Counted from the first letter of the stretch, positions 26,701 to 35,569 are shown. The stretch: DNA of 64,000 nucleotides from Pseudomonas parasichuanensis (GCF_021601385.1 NZ_BQHO01000024.1:34522-98521); one strand, 5' to 3'. Numbers and translations: made by a program. Notes: generated by a model from the letters alone, not told the origin.

Positions 26701-29468
26701 AACAGGTTCTGGCCCACTGGTCAACGCACCTGGATCTACCGCGCATCGGCCTGGACGACGATTTTTTCAGCATCGGCGGCGACTCGATCAAAGCCATCGG
26801 CCTGTGCCGGGACATGGGCCTGCCCGTGCTGCAGCTGTTCGAGCAACCTACGCCCCGCGGCTGCGCCGACTACCTGCGCCACAGTGGCCTGAGCGCCGCT
26901 GCCAGCGGCTGGACCCAGGCCATGGGAGCCGGTGCCCAGCCAGGCCGCACCACGCTGCTGCTGGTGCCGTTCGCCGGCGGCAACGTGTTTGCCTATCGCC
27001 AACTGGTAGAGCAGCTTGGCAGCGCCTTCAACTACCTGTGCGTACGCCTGCCGGGCCACGATGTGGTACAGGCCGATGAACCCTTCGCAGACAACGCAAC
27101 CATTGCCGCCGGCGTGGTCGCCGAAGTGCTGAGCAAGGTGCAAGGGCCGTTGCTGGTTTATGGCCACTGTGCCGGCAATGCGCTGGCCCTGGACATCAGC
27201 CGCCGCCTGGAACAGGCCGGCGCCGACCTGCGGGGGTTGACCATCGGCGGCATGTTGCTTGACCTGCAGCCTGAAGAGGTGGAACAGCAGGTGGCCCAGC
27301 GCTCTGGCGAGCAGATCATCGATTTCCTGCGTGAGCTGGGCGGGTTCAGGGAGGTGCCCGATGCGCACAGCCTGGCCGCCATTGCCAGGATGACCAAGCA
27401 CGATGCCGGCCAGACCGCTGCATTCTTCAGCAATGAGGCCAGGCAGCGCGGCATGCTGCGCGCGCCCATCCATGTCATCGTCGGCAGCGCCGACCCGTTG
27501 ACCCCGGACTACACCAGTCGCTACCTCGACTGGCAGGCCTACAGCGCAGATGTTTCGCTGGACGTGATCGAAGGTGGCGGCCACTACTTCGTCAGCGAGC
27601 AGCCAGAAACACTGGCGCAAGTGCTGCTGCGGCACAACGCAACGCTGGTCACGCCCCAGGCTCGGCGCCTGCAGCGTGTGCTACGCGACTTCCACAACCC
27701 GTTCGATGCCCCCCACGGCCAGTTCCTGCTGCTACGCAACAGCGCCTTGCAGCCTTCGCTATGGCCGAGCTTCAGCCCGATACCGCAAGGCTGGCAGGTG
27801 GCATTCGGCCCGGCTTCGCGCCAGCAGTGCCTGGACCACCTGGAGGCCCACGCTCAACCTGCCGCCCCGCAACTGCCCGGCCTTGACGCCCCTTACTGGC
27901 CAGAGCGCTTCGAGCGCTACTACCGCCAGCAGGGAGCCTGGACCGGAGAAACCCTCGATGCCTGTATCGCCCGCCATGCCGGCCAAACCCCCGAGCGGAT
28001 CGCCTTGACTGACGGGGAGCGCAGCCTTACCTACGCCGAACTGCACAGCCGCTGCAACCAACTGGCCGACGGATTCGCCCGCCTGGGGCTGCGACCGGGC
28101 GATCGTATCGTGGTGCAACTGCCCAACGTGCTGGAGTTCATAGAGACCACCTTCGCGCTGTTCCGGCTTGGCGTCGTCCCGGTGTTCGCCCTGCCCACCG
28201 ACCGACGCAACGAGATCACCCACATTGTCCAGGCCAGCAAGGCCGTCGCGTACCTGATCAAGGATCACGCCCTGGGCTTCGACTATCGGGACATCGCCCG
28301 CGAGCTGCAAACCCTGCCGGATGCGATTCGTCACGTGATCGTACTGGGCGAAGCCGCAGAGTTCACACCCTATGCCAGCCTGTATGGCCGCGACCTTCCC
28401 GTTCCGGCCACAGACAGCCGCGCACCAGCGCTGATCACACTTTCTGGCGGCAGCACCGCCATGCCCAAGCTGATCCTGCGCCGGCATGACGACTATCTGT
28501 ACAGCATCCGGGTCAGCGCCAGCATCTGCCAGTTGAGCCCGCAAAGCGTCTACCTGTGCGTGCTGCCAGCCGGGCACAACTTCACACTCAGCTCCCCGGG
28601 GTTCATCGGAACCCTGCTTGCGGGCGGCCGTGTCGTGATGCAGGCAGACCCCAGCGGCTCGGCCTGCTTCGCCAGCATCGCCCGGGAAGGGGTGACCTTC
28701 ACCGCCCTGGTCCCAAGCCTGGCGCAGGCCTGGCTGCACGCGCCACGCCAGCACGACCTGAGCAGCCTGCGTTTCCTGCAAGTGGGTGGCGCGCGCCTGA
28801 GCGACGAGGTGGCGGCACGCTTGAGCGAAAACTTCGACTTCACCCTGCAACAGGTCTATGGCATGTCCGAAGGGCTGGTCTGCTACACCGACCTCAACGG
28901 CGACCTGGACCAACTGCTGCACACCCAAGGGCGGCCAATGAGCCCGCTGGACGAAATCCTGGTGGTCGATGATGACGATCTGCCGGTCGCCGTCGGGCAG
29001 CCAGGGCACCTGCTGGTACGTGGGCCGTACACCATCCGTGGCTACCTCGACGCCCCCCAGCAAAATGCCCGGGCATTTACCGCTGACGGTTTCTATCGCA
29101 CCGGCGATGTGGTGTGCCTGCGCGAGGACGGCTACCTGGTGGTCACCGGCCGCCACAAGGACCAGGTCAACCGTGGCGGTGAAAAAATTGCTGCAGAAGA
29201 GATCGAAGGCCGCCTGCTGGCCCACCCCGGAGTGCTGGAAGCAGCAGTGATTGGCGTTCCCGACCCGCATCTGGGTGAGCGCACGTGTGCCGTCCTGGTC
29301 GTCGCCCCTGGCCAGGGCTGTGACACCGCCACCCTGAAGGCCCACTTGCAGGCACGCGGCGTTGCTGCACAGCGCATTCCCGATCAGTTCCAGTGGCTGC
29401 CCAGCCTGCCCAAGACCACGTTGGGCAAGACCGACAAGAAGGTACTGCGCCAGCAATTCGCGGCGTGA
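23781..29468 (+). CDS. obaI: Obafluorin-type NRPS, C-A-PCP-TE-MbtH-aryl A (ObaI/ObiF-type)
   Basis: 1895 residues from ATG 23781 (GGAG 9 nt upstream; ATG 23766 is possible). The domains in order are: condensation (HHIALDG, 133-139); adenylation 1 (YTSGSTGKPKG near 600, YIGRADQQVKLRGYRIE near 850); PCP (GGDSIKA, Ser1002); thioesterase with Cys1130 in GHCAGN instead of Ser, candidate Asp1238 and His1268 in GGGHYF; MbtH-like domain (about 1303-1360, LQPSLWPSFSPIPQGW); and aryl adenylation (core near 1553, NRGGEKIAAEEIE near 1795), EntE/DhbE-like for 2,3-dihydroxybenzoate. The thioesterase closes the beta-lactone. The whole architecture matches recalled ObiF1/ObaI. Confidence 0.95.
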   Translation: MEAVTTLALTAAQHAIWLGQQLASESAAYNIASLLHLDGRVDTQRLQAALDQAMSESTCLRARMVEAQGLVQQQILPMAQSVIAEHAFANESLARQWLAADLLTPVDLEHGPLLQASVVRVAENADCLYVKSHHIALDGVGLGLFLKRWAALYSGQGDNAAPLGAFHKVLEAEQAYQASPAFTQDRDYWHKQVDSSLTVASLNSQVKLPTSQALLHRGQLSEAAFQRLRQCASQSQSHWVHALIGAFAAFIGRSTGQRDVVVGIPMMNRLDTQAHDVPCTLANVLPLQARIDPWTRVSELVAQAGDALAGMRAHQRYRAEDIRRDCNLVGEGRRLTGPQINIDIYSPTLAFGSLHCAVEVLSAGAADDLSLQVMPLPGQGLQVCAMANPALYDAGALASHVERFLAFVEAFASDAERPLGQLSAHPQQPNPPLAPTSQHQATLLDGFARWVASTPDAIALTLGERALSYRELDCQANRLAHLIKANLSPRPSSPQRTIALLLERSLETVVAILAVLKCGAAYVPLDPDAPHERLASILDECNADILLCSEATVAKACELQPGKQPLSIDARAALQALQEAADHVPPGGPQPQDLAYVIYTSGSTGKPKGVCVSHHNVVRLFGSTHSWFDYRNSDVWTGCHAYMFDASVWEMWGALLHGGRLVIVPVAITRDPHALLELVVDEQVTVFGQIPSAFYRFMEAEADRPELAARMTLRYQCFGGEPLDLGRLAPWFDLPRPANTQLLNLYGITETTINTCHRFITREQVMANAGSLIGRPYADMDVLVLDDALQPVPEGEQGEMYVRGEGLAQGYLARPELDAARFVADPFGASGQRMYRSGDVAIRLADGELEYIGRADQQVKLRGYRIELGEIESCLRAHPSVSNAVALVTNDRANDPKLIAHVVPAPGYAVGDVDSEALREHLREHLPAYMVPAAIGVQQAFAITANGKLDRRALPAIEANHARHLEPARDRLDEQVLAHWSTHLDLPRIGLDDDFFSIGGDSIKAIGLCRDMGLPVLQLFEQPTPRGCADYLRHSGLSAAASGWTQAMGAGAQPGRTTLLLVPFAGGNVFAYRQLVEQLGSAFNYLCVRLPGHDVVQADEPFADNATIAAGVVAEVLSKVQGPLLVYGHCAGNALALDISRRLEQAGADLRGLTIGGMLLDLQPEEVEQQVAQRSGEQIIDFLRELGGFREVPDAHSLAAIARMTKHDAGQTAAFFSNEARQRGMLRAPIHVIVGSADPLTPDYTSRYLDWQAYSADVSLDVIEGGGHYFVSEQPETLAQVLLRHNATLVTPQARRLQRVLRDFHNPFDAPHGQFLLLRNSALQPSLWPSFSPIPQGWQVAFGPASRQQCLDHLEAHAQPAAPQLPGLDAPYWPERFERYYRQQGAWTGETLDACIARHAGQTPERIALTDGERSLTYAELHSRCNQLADGFARLGLRPGDRIVVQLPNVLEFIETTFALFRLGVVPVFALPTDRRNEITHIVQASKAVAYLIKDHALGFDYRDIARELQTLPDAIRHVIVLGEAAEFTPYASLYGRDLPVPATDSRAPALITLSGGSTAMPKLILRRHDDYLYSIRVSASICQLSPQSVYLCVLPAGHNFTLSSPGFIGTLLAGGRVVMQADPSGSACFASIAREGVTFTALVPSLAQAWLHAPRQHDLSSLRFLQVGGARLSDEVAARLSENFDFTLQQVYGMSEGLVCYTDLNGDLDQLLHTQGRPMSPLDEILVVDDDDLPVAVGQPGHLLVRGPYTIRGYLDAPQQNARAFTADGFYRTGDVVCLREDGYLVVTGRHKDQVNRGGEKIAAEEIEGRLLAHPGVLEAAVIGVPDPHLGERTCAVLVVAPGQGCDTATLKAHLQARGVAAQRIPDQFQWLPSLPKTTLGKTDKKVLRQQFAA

Positions 29469-29499
29469 ACCGCCCTATTTCGATTTCAAGGATACTGCG

Positions 29500-30387
29500 A
29501 TGGCAATTCCACAGATTCAGCACTACCCGATTCCCGACCATGCCCCGCTGAACCGACCAGCGCTGCCTTGGTCGCCTGCGCCTGAGCGGCTGGCCCTGCT
29601 GGTCCATGACATGCAGAACCACTTTCTCAAGCCCTATGCCTCACCAGCCCTGGTCGATGCCTTGGTCCAGCGCATCCAGGCCCTGCGCGAAGCGTGCAAT
29701 GCCCTTGGCATTCCGGTGTTCTATACCGCCCAGCCCGGTGACCAGGCCGTCGATTCACGTGGCCTGCTCTGCGACTTCTGGGGCCCGGGGTTGGCCGATG
29801 ACGGCTTCAGCCCCAACATCGTCAGCGGGCTGGCACCCGATCCGCAGCGTGATGTGGTGCTGGTCAAGCATCGCTACAGTGCCTTCGCCCGTTCCGACCT
29901 GCTTGAGCGACTGCAAGCAGCCGGCCGCGACCAGCTGATCATCTGCGGTGTCTACGCCCACATCGGGTGCCTGGCCACCGCCACCGACGCCTTCATGGCA
30001 GACATCCAGCCGTTCGTCGTCGCCGATGCCCTGGCCGACTTTTCCCTGGAGCGTCACCAGTTGGCGCTGGAGCAGATGGCGCACTGTTCAAGCGTTGTGC
30101 TGTCGACGCAACAGCTGCTCGACACGCTCGCCCCGTCGAGCGTCGCCCATGACCTGCCGGGCGACGTCGCACGCTGCCTGGCGCTTCCCGTGAGCCAGGT
30201 CATGGAGGTGGACGACCCGGTCCAGCTGGGTCTGGATTCAGTGCGCTTGTTGATGCTGTTCGAGCAGTGGCAGCAAACCGGGCTGCCGCTGACTTTCCTC
30301 GAACTGCTCGAGCGCCGCAGCATTCGCGCCTGGGTACAACTGGTCGACCAGCGCCTGCAAGCGCAAGCCGCGGGAGCCCCGGTATGA
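29500..30387 (+). CDS. Isochorismatase with C-terminal aryl carrier protein (EntB-type)
   Basis: 295 residues. The isochorismatase domain has Asp37 (VHDMQNHF), Lys123 (VLVKHRYSAF) and Cys157 (AHIGCLA). The C-terminal aryl carrier domain has Ser247 in LGLDSVRLL for phosphopantetheine. It hydrolyses isochorismate to 2,3-dihydro-2,3-dihydroxybenzoate and then carries activated DHB to the NRPS condensation domain. ATG 29500 has AAGGA 7 nt upstream. It overlaps the next gene by 4 bp. Confidence 0.92.
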   Translation: MAIPQIQHYPIPDHAPLNRPALPWSPAPERLALLVHDMQNHFLKPYASPALVDALVQRIQALREACNALGIPVFYTAQPGDQAVDSRGLLCDFWGPGLADDGFSPNIVSGLAPDPQRDVVLVKHRYSAFARSDLLERLQAAGRDQLIICGVYAHIGCLATATDAFMADIQPFVVADALADFSLERHQLALEQMAHCSSVVLSTQQLLDTLAPSSVAHDLPGDVARCLALPVSQVMEVDDPVQLGLDSVRLLMLFEQWQQTGLPLTFLELLERRSIRAWVQLVDQRLQAQAAGAPV

Positions 30388-31154
30388 AGCGCTTCATCGA
30401 TAAATCCGTACTGGTAACGGGGGCCGCGCGCGGTATCGGTGCGGCTGTAGCCACGCGCCTGCTGGCCGAAGGCGCCACGGTGATTGCCCTGGACTGCGAC
30501 AGTCAGGGCCTGGAGGCGCTCGCCGAACGCCTGCGCTCGGACAACCTCAAGCTTCACTGTGCCGACATCACCGACCGGCAAAAGATCATGAGCCTGGTCG
30601 AACGCATCGACGAGCATTACTCACTCGATGGCCTGGTCAACGCCGCCGGGGTAATGGTGTCAGCGCCCTTCGAGCAGCTAACGGCACAGGCCTGGTTGCA
30701 GCTTTTCGAGGTCAACGTGCACGGCACCTTCCATGTTTCCCAGTCGGTCGCCCGATGCATGGTGCAACGGCGCCGGGGCGCAATCGTCAGCGTTGCCTCC
30801 AACGCCGCGAGCACTCCGCGGGTCAACCTGAGCGGCTACTGCGCCTCGAAAGCCGCGGTGGCCATGCTCACCCGCTGCATGGGCCTGGAGCTCGGCAAGC
30901 AGGGTGTGCGCTGCAACGTGGTATCGCCCGGCTCCACCCGTACCCCCATGCTGCACCAGCTGGCCGGCAGCGACGCCACCTTGGACCAGCGCATGGTCCA
31001 GGGTGACCTCGGCCTGCACCGCATCGGCATCCCGCTGGGCAAGATCGCCGAGCCCCAGGACATTGCTGCCGGCATTACTTTCCTGCTGTCGGACGATGCC
31101 AACCACATCACCTTGCAGGATCTGGTCATGGACGGCGGCGCCACCTTCGGCTGA
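30384..31154 (+). CDS. 2,3-dihydro-2,3-dihydroxybenzoate dehydrogenase (EntA-type SDR)
   Basis: 256 residues, short-chain dehydrogenase. The NAD motif VTGAARGIGAAVA is at the N-terminus and the active-site motif YCASKAA with the catalytic Ser region upstream (VSVASNAA). The position directly after isochorismatase-ArCP, overlapping it by 4 bp, identifies it as the NAD-dependent step to 2,3-dihydroxybenzoate. Confidence 0.9.
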   Translation: MKRFIDKSVLVTGAARGIGAAVATRLLAEGATVIALDCDSQGLEALAERLRSDNLKLHCADITDRQKIMSLVERIDEHYSLDGLVNAAGVMVSAPFEQLTAQAWLQLFEVNVHGTFHVSQSVARCMVQRRRGAIVSVASNAASTPRVNLSGYCASKAAVAMLTRCMGLELGKQGVRCNVVSPGSTRTPMLHQLAGSDATLDQRMVQGDLGLHRIGIPLGKIAEPQDIAAGITFLLSDDANHITLQDLVMDGGATFG

Positions 31155-31187
31155 GTGCCCATCAAGGACAGAGTGAGGCAGACTCCA

Positions 31188-31898
31188 ATGAACAACACCG
31201 TTTCGCCCCTCCCAAGGCACGCGCCCAGCAGTGCTCAGGTTTCCCCTGGCCAAGTGCGCCAGCTCCTGGACAAGGCCCTCTGTGGCCAAGGTTTCATCCA
31301 GTGGATTGAACTGCCGACCGAGGCAGACCTGGACCGTCACGCCATCGAGATCACCAACCAGCGCCTGCGTCGCTACCTGCAATGGATGATTGCCGGGCCG
31401 ATACTGACGATTCTGCACGTCACCCCGGCCCAGGCCAGGCAACTGCAGGGTATCAACGATGCCTACCTGGCCATCGGCACGGGCACCGGCCCCGACTGCG
31501 CAAGCACGTTGAGCCTGCTCGACGGCCAGCTGCTTCCCGCCTGGCCGCAGGCGACAGCCCGGCCCCTGTCACTGCAGGCGCATGGGCTCAGCCCGGCACA
31601 AATCAGCCAACGGCTGGCCGACGCCAACCCAGGGAACCCCCACGGCCCTGCCCTGCTGCTATGCGATACGCCGCCACGACACGACGCCGGCCTCTGGCTG
31701 TTCGACCCACGCGACAACCTGTACGCCCTGCGAAACGTGGTGCAGCCACGCAGCCTCCCGCACGGCCTGGTGCACCACTGGCAAGGCAGGGTCGGCCCAA
31801 CGACCAGGCCACCGCTACCCGTCCCCACGGACTTCGAAAAGGGACTGCAGCTTTGCAGTCATCTGGCCCATGTATTGAGGGAGCCAACTTGCGCATGA
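31188..31898 (+). CDS. Unrecognised 236-residue protein inside the obafluorin-type cluster
   Basis: I do not recognise this family. It has no signal peptide and no membrane segment. The N-terminal 30 residues are low in complexity. A compact, possibly catalytic region then holds WIELPTEADLDRHAIEITNQ and RRYLQWMIAGPILTILHV, followed by AIGTGTGPDCA and LLCDTPPRHD. The C-terminal third is Pro-rich. GAGG lies 9 nt before ATG 31188, and the stop overlaps the next start as ATGA. This tight coupling to the isochorismate synthase means it is expressed with the DHB branch. Chorismate lyase and phosphopantetheinyl transferase were considered, but neither signature is visible. Confidence 0.75.
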   Translation: MNNTVSPLPRHAPSSAQVSPGQVRQLLDKALCGQGFIQWIELPTEADLDRHAIEITNQRLRRYLQWMIAGPILTILHVTPAQARQLQGINDAYLAIGTGTGPDCASTLSLLDGQLLPAWPQATARPLSLQAHGLSPAQISQRLADANPGNPHGPALLLCDTPPRHDAGLWLFDPRDNLYALRNVVQPRSLPHGLVHHWQGRVGPTTRPPLPVPTDFEKGLQLCSHLAHVLREPTCA

Positions 31899-33304
31899 TC
31901 AGCCACTTTGACCTTCTCCTCCCCGTGCCCGCGCTGGGCGTGCACGATACCGGCATCGGGCTGCTCGCCGAACTGAGCAACGTCTTCCCGGAGCTTGCCG
32001 GGCAGTTCAGCTGCGTGTTCAGCGAACACACCGATGGCTGTGACCGCTCACTGGTCGGGCTTGGCAGCCAGTATCGCCTGCGCGTGACTCGCGAAGCCCA
32101 GGCACTGCGCATCGACTGGCTGGACCAAGAGCGCGTGCTGCATCGCGACTCGCTGCACCTGGACAACGAGCGGCCGTTTCATGAGCAACTGTTCCAAGGG
32201 GTGGCACACGCCTGGAAAACCCTGGGCGATACCTCGCCAGAGCTGGCAGGTTTGCCCGGCAACGTGCCTCTGCTGGGTGGCTGGCGTTGTGCGACCCACC
32301 CCGAGCGCCTGACCGAGCCGATGATCATGACCCTGCCCCGCGTGTTCCTGTGGGTGGAGCATGGACGTGTCCACGGCGCGAGCTTCGATCCAGCCCACAA
32401 CCCGCAGATAGAGCAGGCCGTGGCGCGGCTGGCGCCGCGCACTTATCCGGCCTTGCCCGGCGTCAGCAGCTGCGAACTCATTCCGCAGTGCACCGATTAC
32501 GTCGACAACCTGCTCGACCTCTTGAACGAGATGGCCGCCAGCGATTCGGACAAGGTAGTGATCGGGCGTGAAGTGCGCCTGCGCATGCGCGAAGCAGTAG
32601 ACCCGTTGCAGTTGCTCGACCAGGTCGCACCCCGCCCCAACCCGCATTACGAATACCTGTTCCGCTGGGATCAGGGGCCGGCATGGATCGGTATTTCACC
32701 GGAAACCCTGATCCGCACCGACGGCAGGAAAGTCGTCGTCGAACCCCTTGCCGGCACCCGCAAAGGCTCAAGTGAAGCGCTCAAGCGCGACCGCTACCGC
32801 CAGGAACTGCTGTCGGACAGCAAGGAGCTGGAAGAACACGAAACCGCTGCCCAGCTGTTTCTTGAACAGCTCCAACAGGTTTGCCGGCCGGGTTCACTGG
32901 ACATGCGCGAATCCAGGAATGTCATTGACCTGGGCTATGTGCAACACCTCAAGAGCCGCATCGAAGGTGAACTGGCCAGCGAAGCGAACGTGTTCGATGC
33001 CCTGGCCGCTGTCTACCCGCCGGCAACCATCTGGGGCAAGCCCCTGGCCATGAGCGGCGAACGTATCCGCCGCTTCGAGTACATCGACCGCGAGTTCTTC
33101 ACGGGCGGCCTGGGCTACCTCACCCTCGAAGGCCGCTGCAACTTCGCCCTGGCGATCAGGACCGCCAAGGTGACAGAAGCGCATGTGCATATCTTTGCCG
33201 GCAGCGGCATCGTCAAGGCCAGCGACCCGTACCGGGAATGGCTGGAAACCGGCAACAAGATGAAACCGTACCTGCAAAACAGCTCCTGGTCATATGAAGG
33301 GTGA
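31895..33304 (+). CDS. Isochorismate synthase (EntC/MenF-like chorismate-binding enzyme)
   Basis: 469 residues from ATG 31895 in an ATGA overlap. The C-terminal chorismate-binding domain shows EYLFRWDQGPAWIGISPETL, EPLAGTRKGS, VQHLKSRIEG and HIFAGSGIVKASDP. It isomerises chorismate to isochorismate for the isochorismatase two genes upstream. A salicylate synthase would also have this fold, but the EntB- and EntA-type partners point to isochorismate. The N-terminal region (about 150 residues) is divergent. Confidence 0.85.
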   Translation: MISHFDLLLPVPALGVHDTGIGLLAELSNVFPELAGQFSCVFSEHTDGCDRSLVGLGSQYRLRVTREAQALRIDWLDQERVLHRDSLHLDNERPFHEQLFQGVAHAWKTLGDTSPELAGLPGNVPLLGGWRCATHPERLTEPMIMTLPRVFLWVEHGRVHGASFDPAHNPQIEQAVARLAPRTYPALPGVSSCELIPQCTDYVDNLLDLLNEMAASDSDKVVIGREVRLRMREAVDPLQLLDQVAPRPNPHYEYLFRWDQGPAWIGISPETLIRTDGRKVVVEPLAGTRKGSSEALKRDRYRQELLSDSKELEEHETAAQLFLEQLQQVCRPGSLDMRESRNVIDLGYVQHLKSRIEGELASEANVFDALAAVYPPATIWGKPLAMSGERIRRFEYIDREFFTGGLGYLTLEGRCNFALAIRTAKVTEAHVHIFAGSGIVKASDPYREWLETGNKMKPYLQNSSWSYEG

Positions 33305-33391
33305 TAACGTCGCAACACCTTGCACAGGATCACGCTGGGTCTCTACACCGGCACAACAGTGCCAACGTCAAACTACATGGACAGCAAAAAC

Positions 33392-35302
33392 ATGATCTCT
33401 ATCGCTCTGCCGGATGGCAGCCGCAAGCAATTCCCGGAGCCACTCAACGTCCAGCAACTGGCACTGACCATCGGCAGCGGCCTGGCGGCCGCGACCCTGG
33501 CGGCAAAGGTCGACGGGCGTCTGGTCGACGCCTCGCACCTGCTGACCGGCGATAACACGGTCGAGATCATCACCACCAAAAGCGCAGATGCCCTGGAGAT
33601 CATCCGCCACTCCACCGCGCACTTGATGGCACAAGCCGTCCAGCGCCTGTACCCGGGCACCCAGGTGACCATTGGCCCTGTGATCGACAACGGGTTCTAC
33701 TACGACTTCGTGGCCGAACGCCCTTTCAACCAGGACGACCTGCCACTGATCGAGGCCGAGATGCAGCGGATCGTCGACAGCGCACTGGCCATCGAACGCC
33801 GGGAGCTGCCGCGCGCGCAGGCTATCGAGCTGTTCAGCAGCCTGGGTGAGTCGTACAAGGTGAAGATCATCGAGGATATCCCGGCAGGCGAAACCCTCTC
33901 GGTGTATCAACAAGGTGAGTTCATCGACCTGTGCCGAGGGCCACATGTGCCGGATACCGGCAAGCTTGGCGCGTTCAAACTGATGAAGGTGGCCGGGGCC
34001 TATTGGCGCGGCGACTCCAGCAACGCAATGCTCAGCCGCATCTACGGCACCGCCTGGTTGAACGACAAACAGCTCAAGGCTTACCTGTCGCAGCTGGAAG
34101 AAGCGGAGAAGCGCGACCACCGCAAGCTGGCCAAGCAGCTCGACCTGTTCCACCAGCAGGAGGAAGCGCCAGGCATGGTGTTCTGGCACCCCAAGGGCTG
34201 GGCGATCTGGCAGACCGTAGAGCAGTACATGCGCAAGGTGTACCGCGACAGCGGTTATCAGGAAGTGCGCTCCCCGCAGGTGGTGGACAGCTCGCTCTGG
34301 CGCCGATCCGGGCACTGGGACAACTACAAGGAAAACATGTTCGTCACCGAATCGGAAAACCGCCAGTACGCGCTCAAGCCCATGAACTGCCCGGGCCACA
34401 TTCAGATCTTCAAATTCGGCCTGCGCAGCCACCGCGAGCTGCCGATTCGTTACGGCGAGTTCGGTGGCTGCCACCGCAATGAACCTTCAGGGGCCCTGCA
34501 CGGCATCATGCGGGTGCGTGCCTTCACCCAGGATGACGGGCACATCTTCTGTACCGAGCAGCAGATCGAGTCGGAGATCCGCACCTTCCATCACCAGGCA
34601 CAGAAGGTCTACAAGGCCTTCGGCTTCGAGGATGTGGCGGTCAAGATCGCCTTGCGCCCGGAACCCAGCAAGCGCCTGGGCAGCGATGATGTCTGGGACA
34701 AAGCGGAAAACCAGCTGCGCTCGGCGCTGCGGGCCTGCGGCGTCAGCTGGGAGGAACTGCCAGGCGAAGGCGCCTTCTACAGCCCCAAGATCGAGTACCA
34801 CCTGCGCGACGCCATTGGCCGGGAATGGCAGGTCGGCACCATCCAGGTCGACTACCACATGCCCGACCGCCTGGGCGCCGAGTACGTCGACGAACACTCA
34901 CAGCGGCGCCGCCCGGTCATGCTTCACCGGGCAATCGTCGGCTCACTGGAACGTTTCATCGGCATCCTCATCGAGCACCACGCCGGGGTTTTCCCAACCT
35001 GGCTGGCACCTGTGCAGGCCATGTTGCTGACCGTGACCGAGGCCCAGAACGGCTATGCCGACCTGGTTCGCCAGCAGCTGTGTGAACGTGGGCTGCGAGT
35101 CGAGGCAGACCTGCGCAACGAGAAAATCGGCTACAAGATCCGCGAAAGCACCCTGCAGCGCGTGCCTTACCTGCTGGTGATCGGCGACCGCGAGAAAGAC
35201 AGCGGCACAGTCGCCGTGCGCAGCCGTGCCGGCGAGGACCTCGGCATACTCAGCGTCGATGACTTCGCCGAACTGCTGCTCAAGGACACCCAGATGCACT
35301 GA
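33392..35302 (+). CDS. obaO: Second threonyl-tRNA synthetase, obafluorin self-resistance (ObaO-type)
   Basis: 636 residues from ATG 33392 ([17 protein letters not shown] matches the TGS-domain start of ThrRS; a TTG at 33320 and an ATG at 33377 are less likely). TGS and editing domains ([12 protein letters not shown]) are followed by the class II core ([33 protein letters not shown]) and the anticodon domain ([16 protein letters not shown]). Where E. coli ThrRS reads AFYGPKIE this protein reads AFYSPKIE, with Tyr463 followed by Ser464. ThrRS is the known obafluorin target, and the target's Tyr462 is the reactive residue. A ThrRS away from infC and inside the cluster fits a resistant copy. Confidence 0.93.
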   Translation: MISIALPDGSRKQFPEPLNVQQLALTIGSGLAAATLAAKVDGRLVDASHLLTGDNTVEIITTKSADALEIIRHSTAHLMAQAVQRLYPGTQVTIGPVIDNGFYYDFVAERPFNQDDLPLIEAEMQRIVDSALAIERRELPRAQAIELFSSLGESYKVKIIEDIPAGETLSVYQQGEFIDLCRGPHVPDTGKLGAFKLMKVAGAYWRGDSSNAMLSRIYGTAWLNDKQLKAYLSQLEEAEKRDHRKLAKQLDLFHQQEEAPGMVFWHPKGWAIWQTVEQYMRKVYRDSGYQEVRSPQVVDSSLWRRSGHWDNYKENMFVTESENRQYALKPMNCPGHIQIFKFGLRSHRELPIRYGEFGGCHRNEPSGALHGIMRVRAFTQDDGHIFCTEQQIESEIRTFHHQAQKVYKAFGFEDVAVKIALRPEPSKRLGSDDVWDKAENQLRSALRACGVSWEELPGEGAFYSPKIEYHLRDAIGREWQVGTIQVDYHMPDRLGAEYVDEHSQRRRPVMLHRAIVGSLERFIGILIEHHAGVFPTWLAPVQAMLLTVTEAQNGYADLVRQQLCERGLRVEADLRNEKIGYKIRESTLQRVPYLLVIGDREKDSGTVAVRSRAGEDLGILSVDDFAELLLKDTQMH

Positions 35303-35310
35303 TACGGCCC

Positions 35311-35342
35311 GCCGCAGGTTCTGAACCCACAGAACCTGCGGC
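35311..35342 (+). terminator. Strong hairpin after the ThrRS gene
   Basis: A perfect 13-bp stem (GCCGCAGGTTCTG / CAGAACCTGCGGC) with a 6-nt loop, 9 bp after the ThrRS stop. It is not followed by a T-run. It may end the main operon transcript or reduce read-through into the DAHP synthase gene. Confidence 0.6.
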
Positions 35343-35393
35343 CAGACCAGGCATGAGCCGGTTTGCCACGGACGCTGAACTCAGGAGATCGCG

Positions 35394-35417
35394 ATGTTCG
35401 AAGCCCCACCCGACTAG
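35394..35417 (+). other. Seven-codon leader-like ORF before DAHP synthase
   Basis: ATG TTC GAA GCC CCA CCC GAC TAG encodes MFEAPPD. It has an excellent ribosome site (AGGAG at 35383-35387, 6-nt spacing). It lies 153 bp upstream of the DAHP synthase start in a 267-bp gap. It could be a leader peptide or chance; it has only one Phe codon, so classical attenuation is not obvious. Confidence 0.3.
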
Positions 35418-35569
35418 CGCGGCCCGCCGCCGCCCCTCGACACCATTCTGCTTTGCCTTGCAGCTACGCGCATGCGTCGTCGGCTCGTGCCTGTGCGTCG
35501 ACGGCAAAGTGCTGCTTACCCCCGTCAGCGGGCCCTCTGTTCTCCAGAACGACAACCAGGATGTCAGAC

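Noticed and set aside
33320-33391. TTG start for the ThrRS gene giving 24 extra residues
   Set aside because: The ribosome-like AAGGG is too far away and the extension has no counterpart in Thr[12 protein letters not shown] aligns with the family start.
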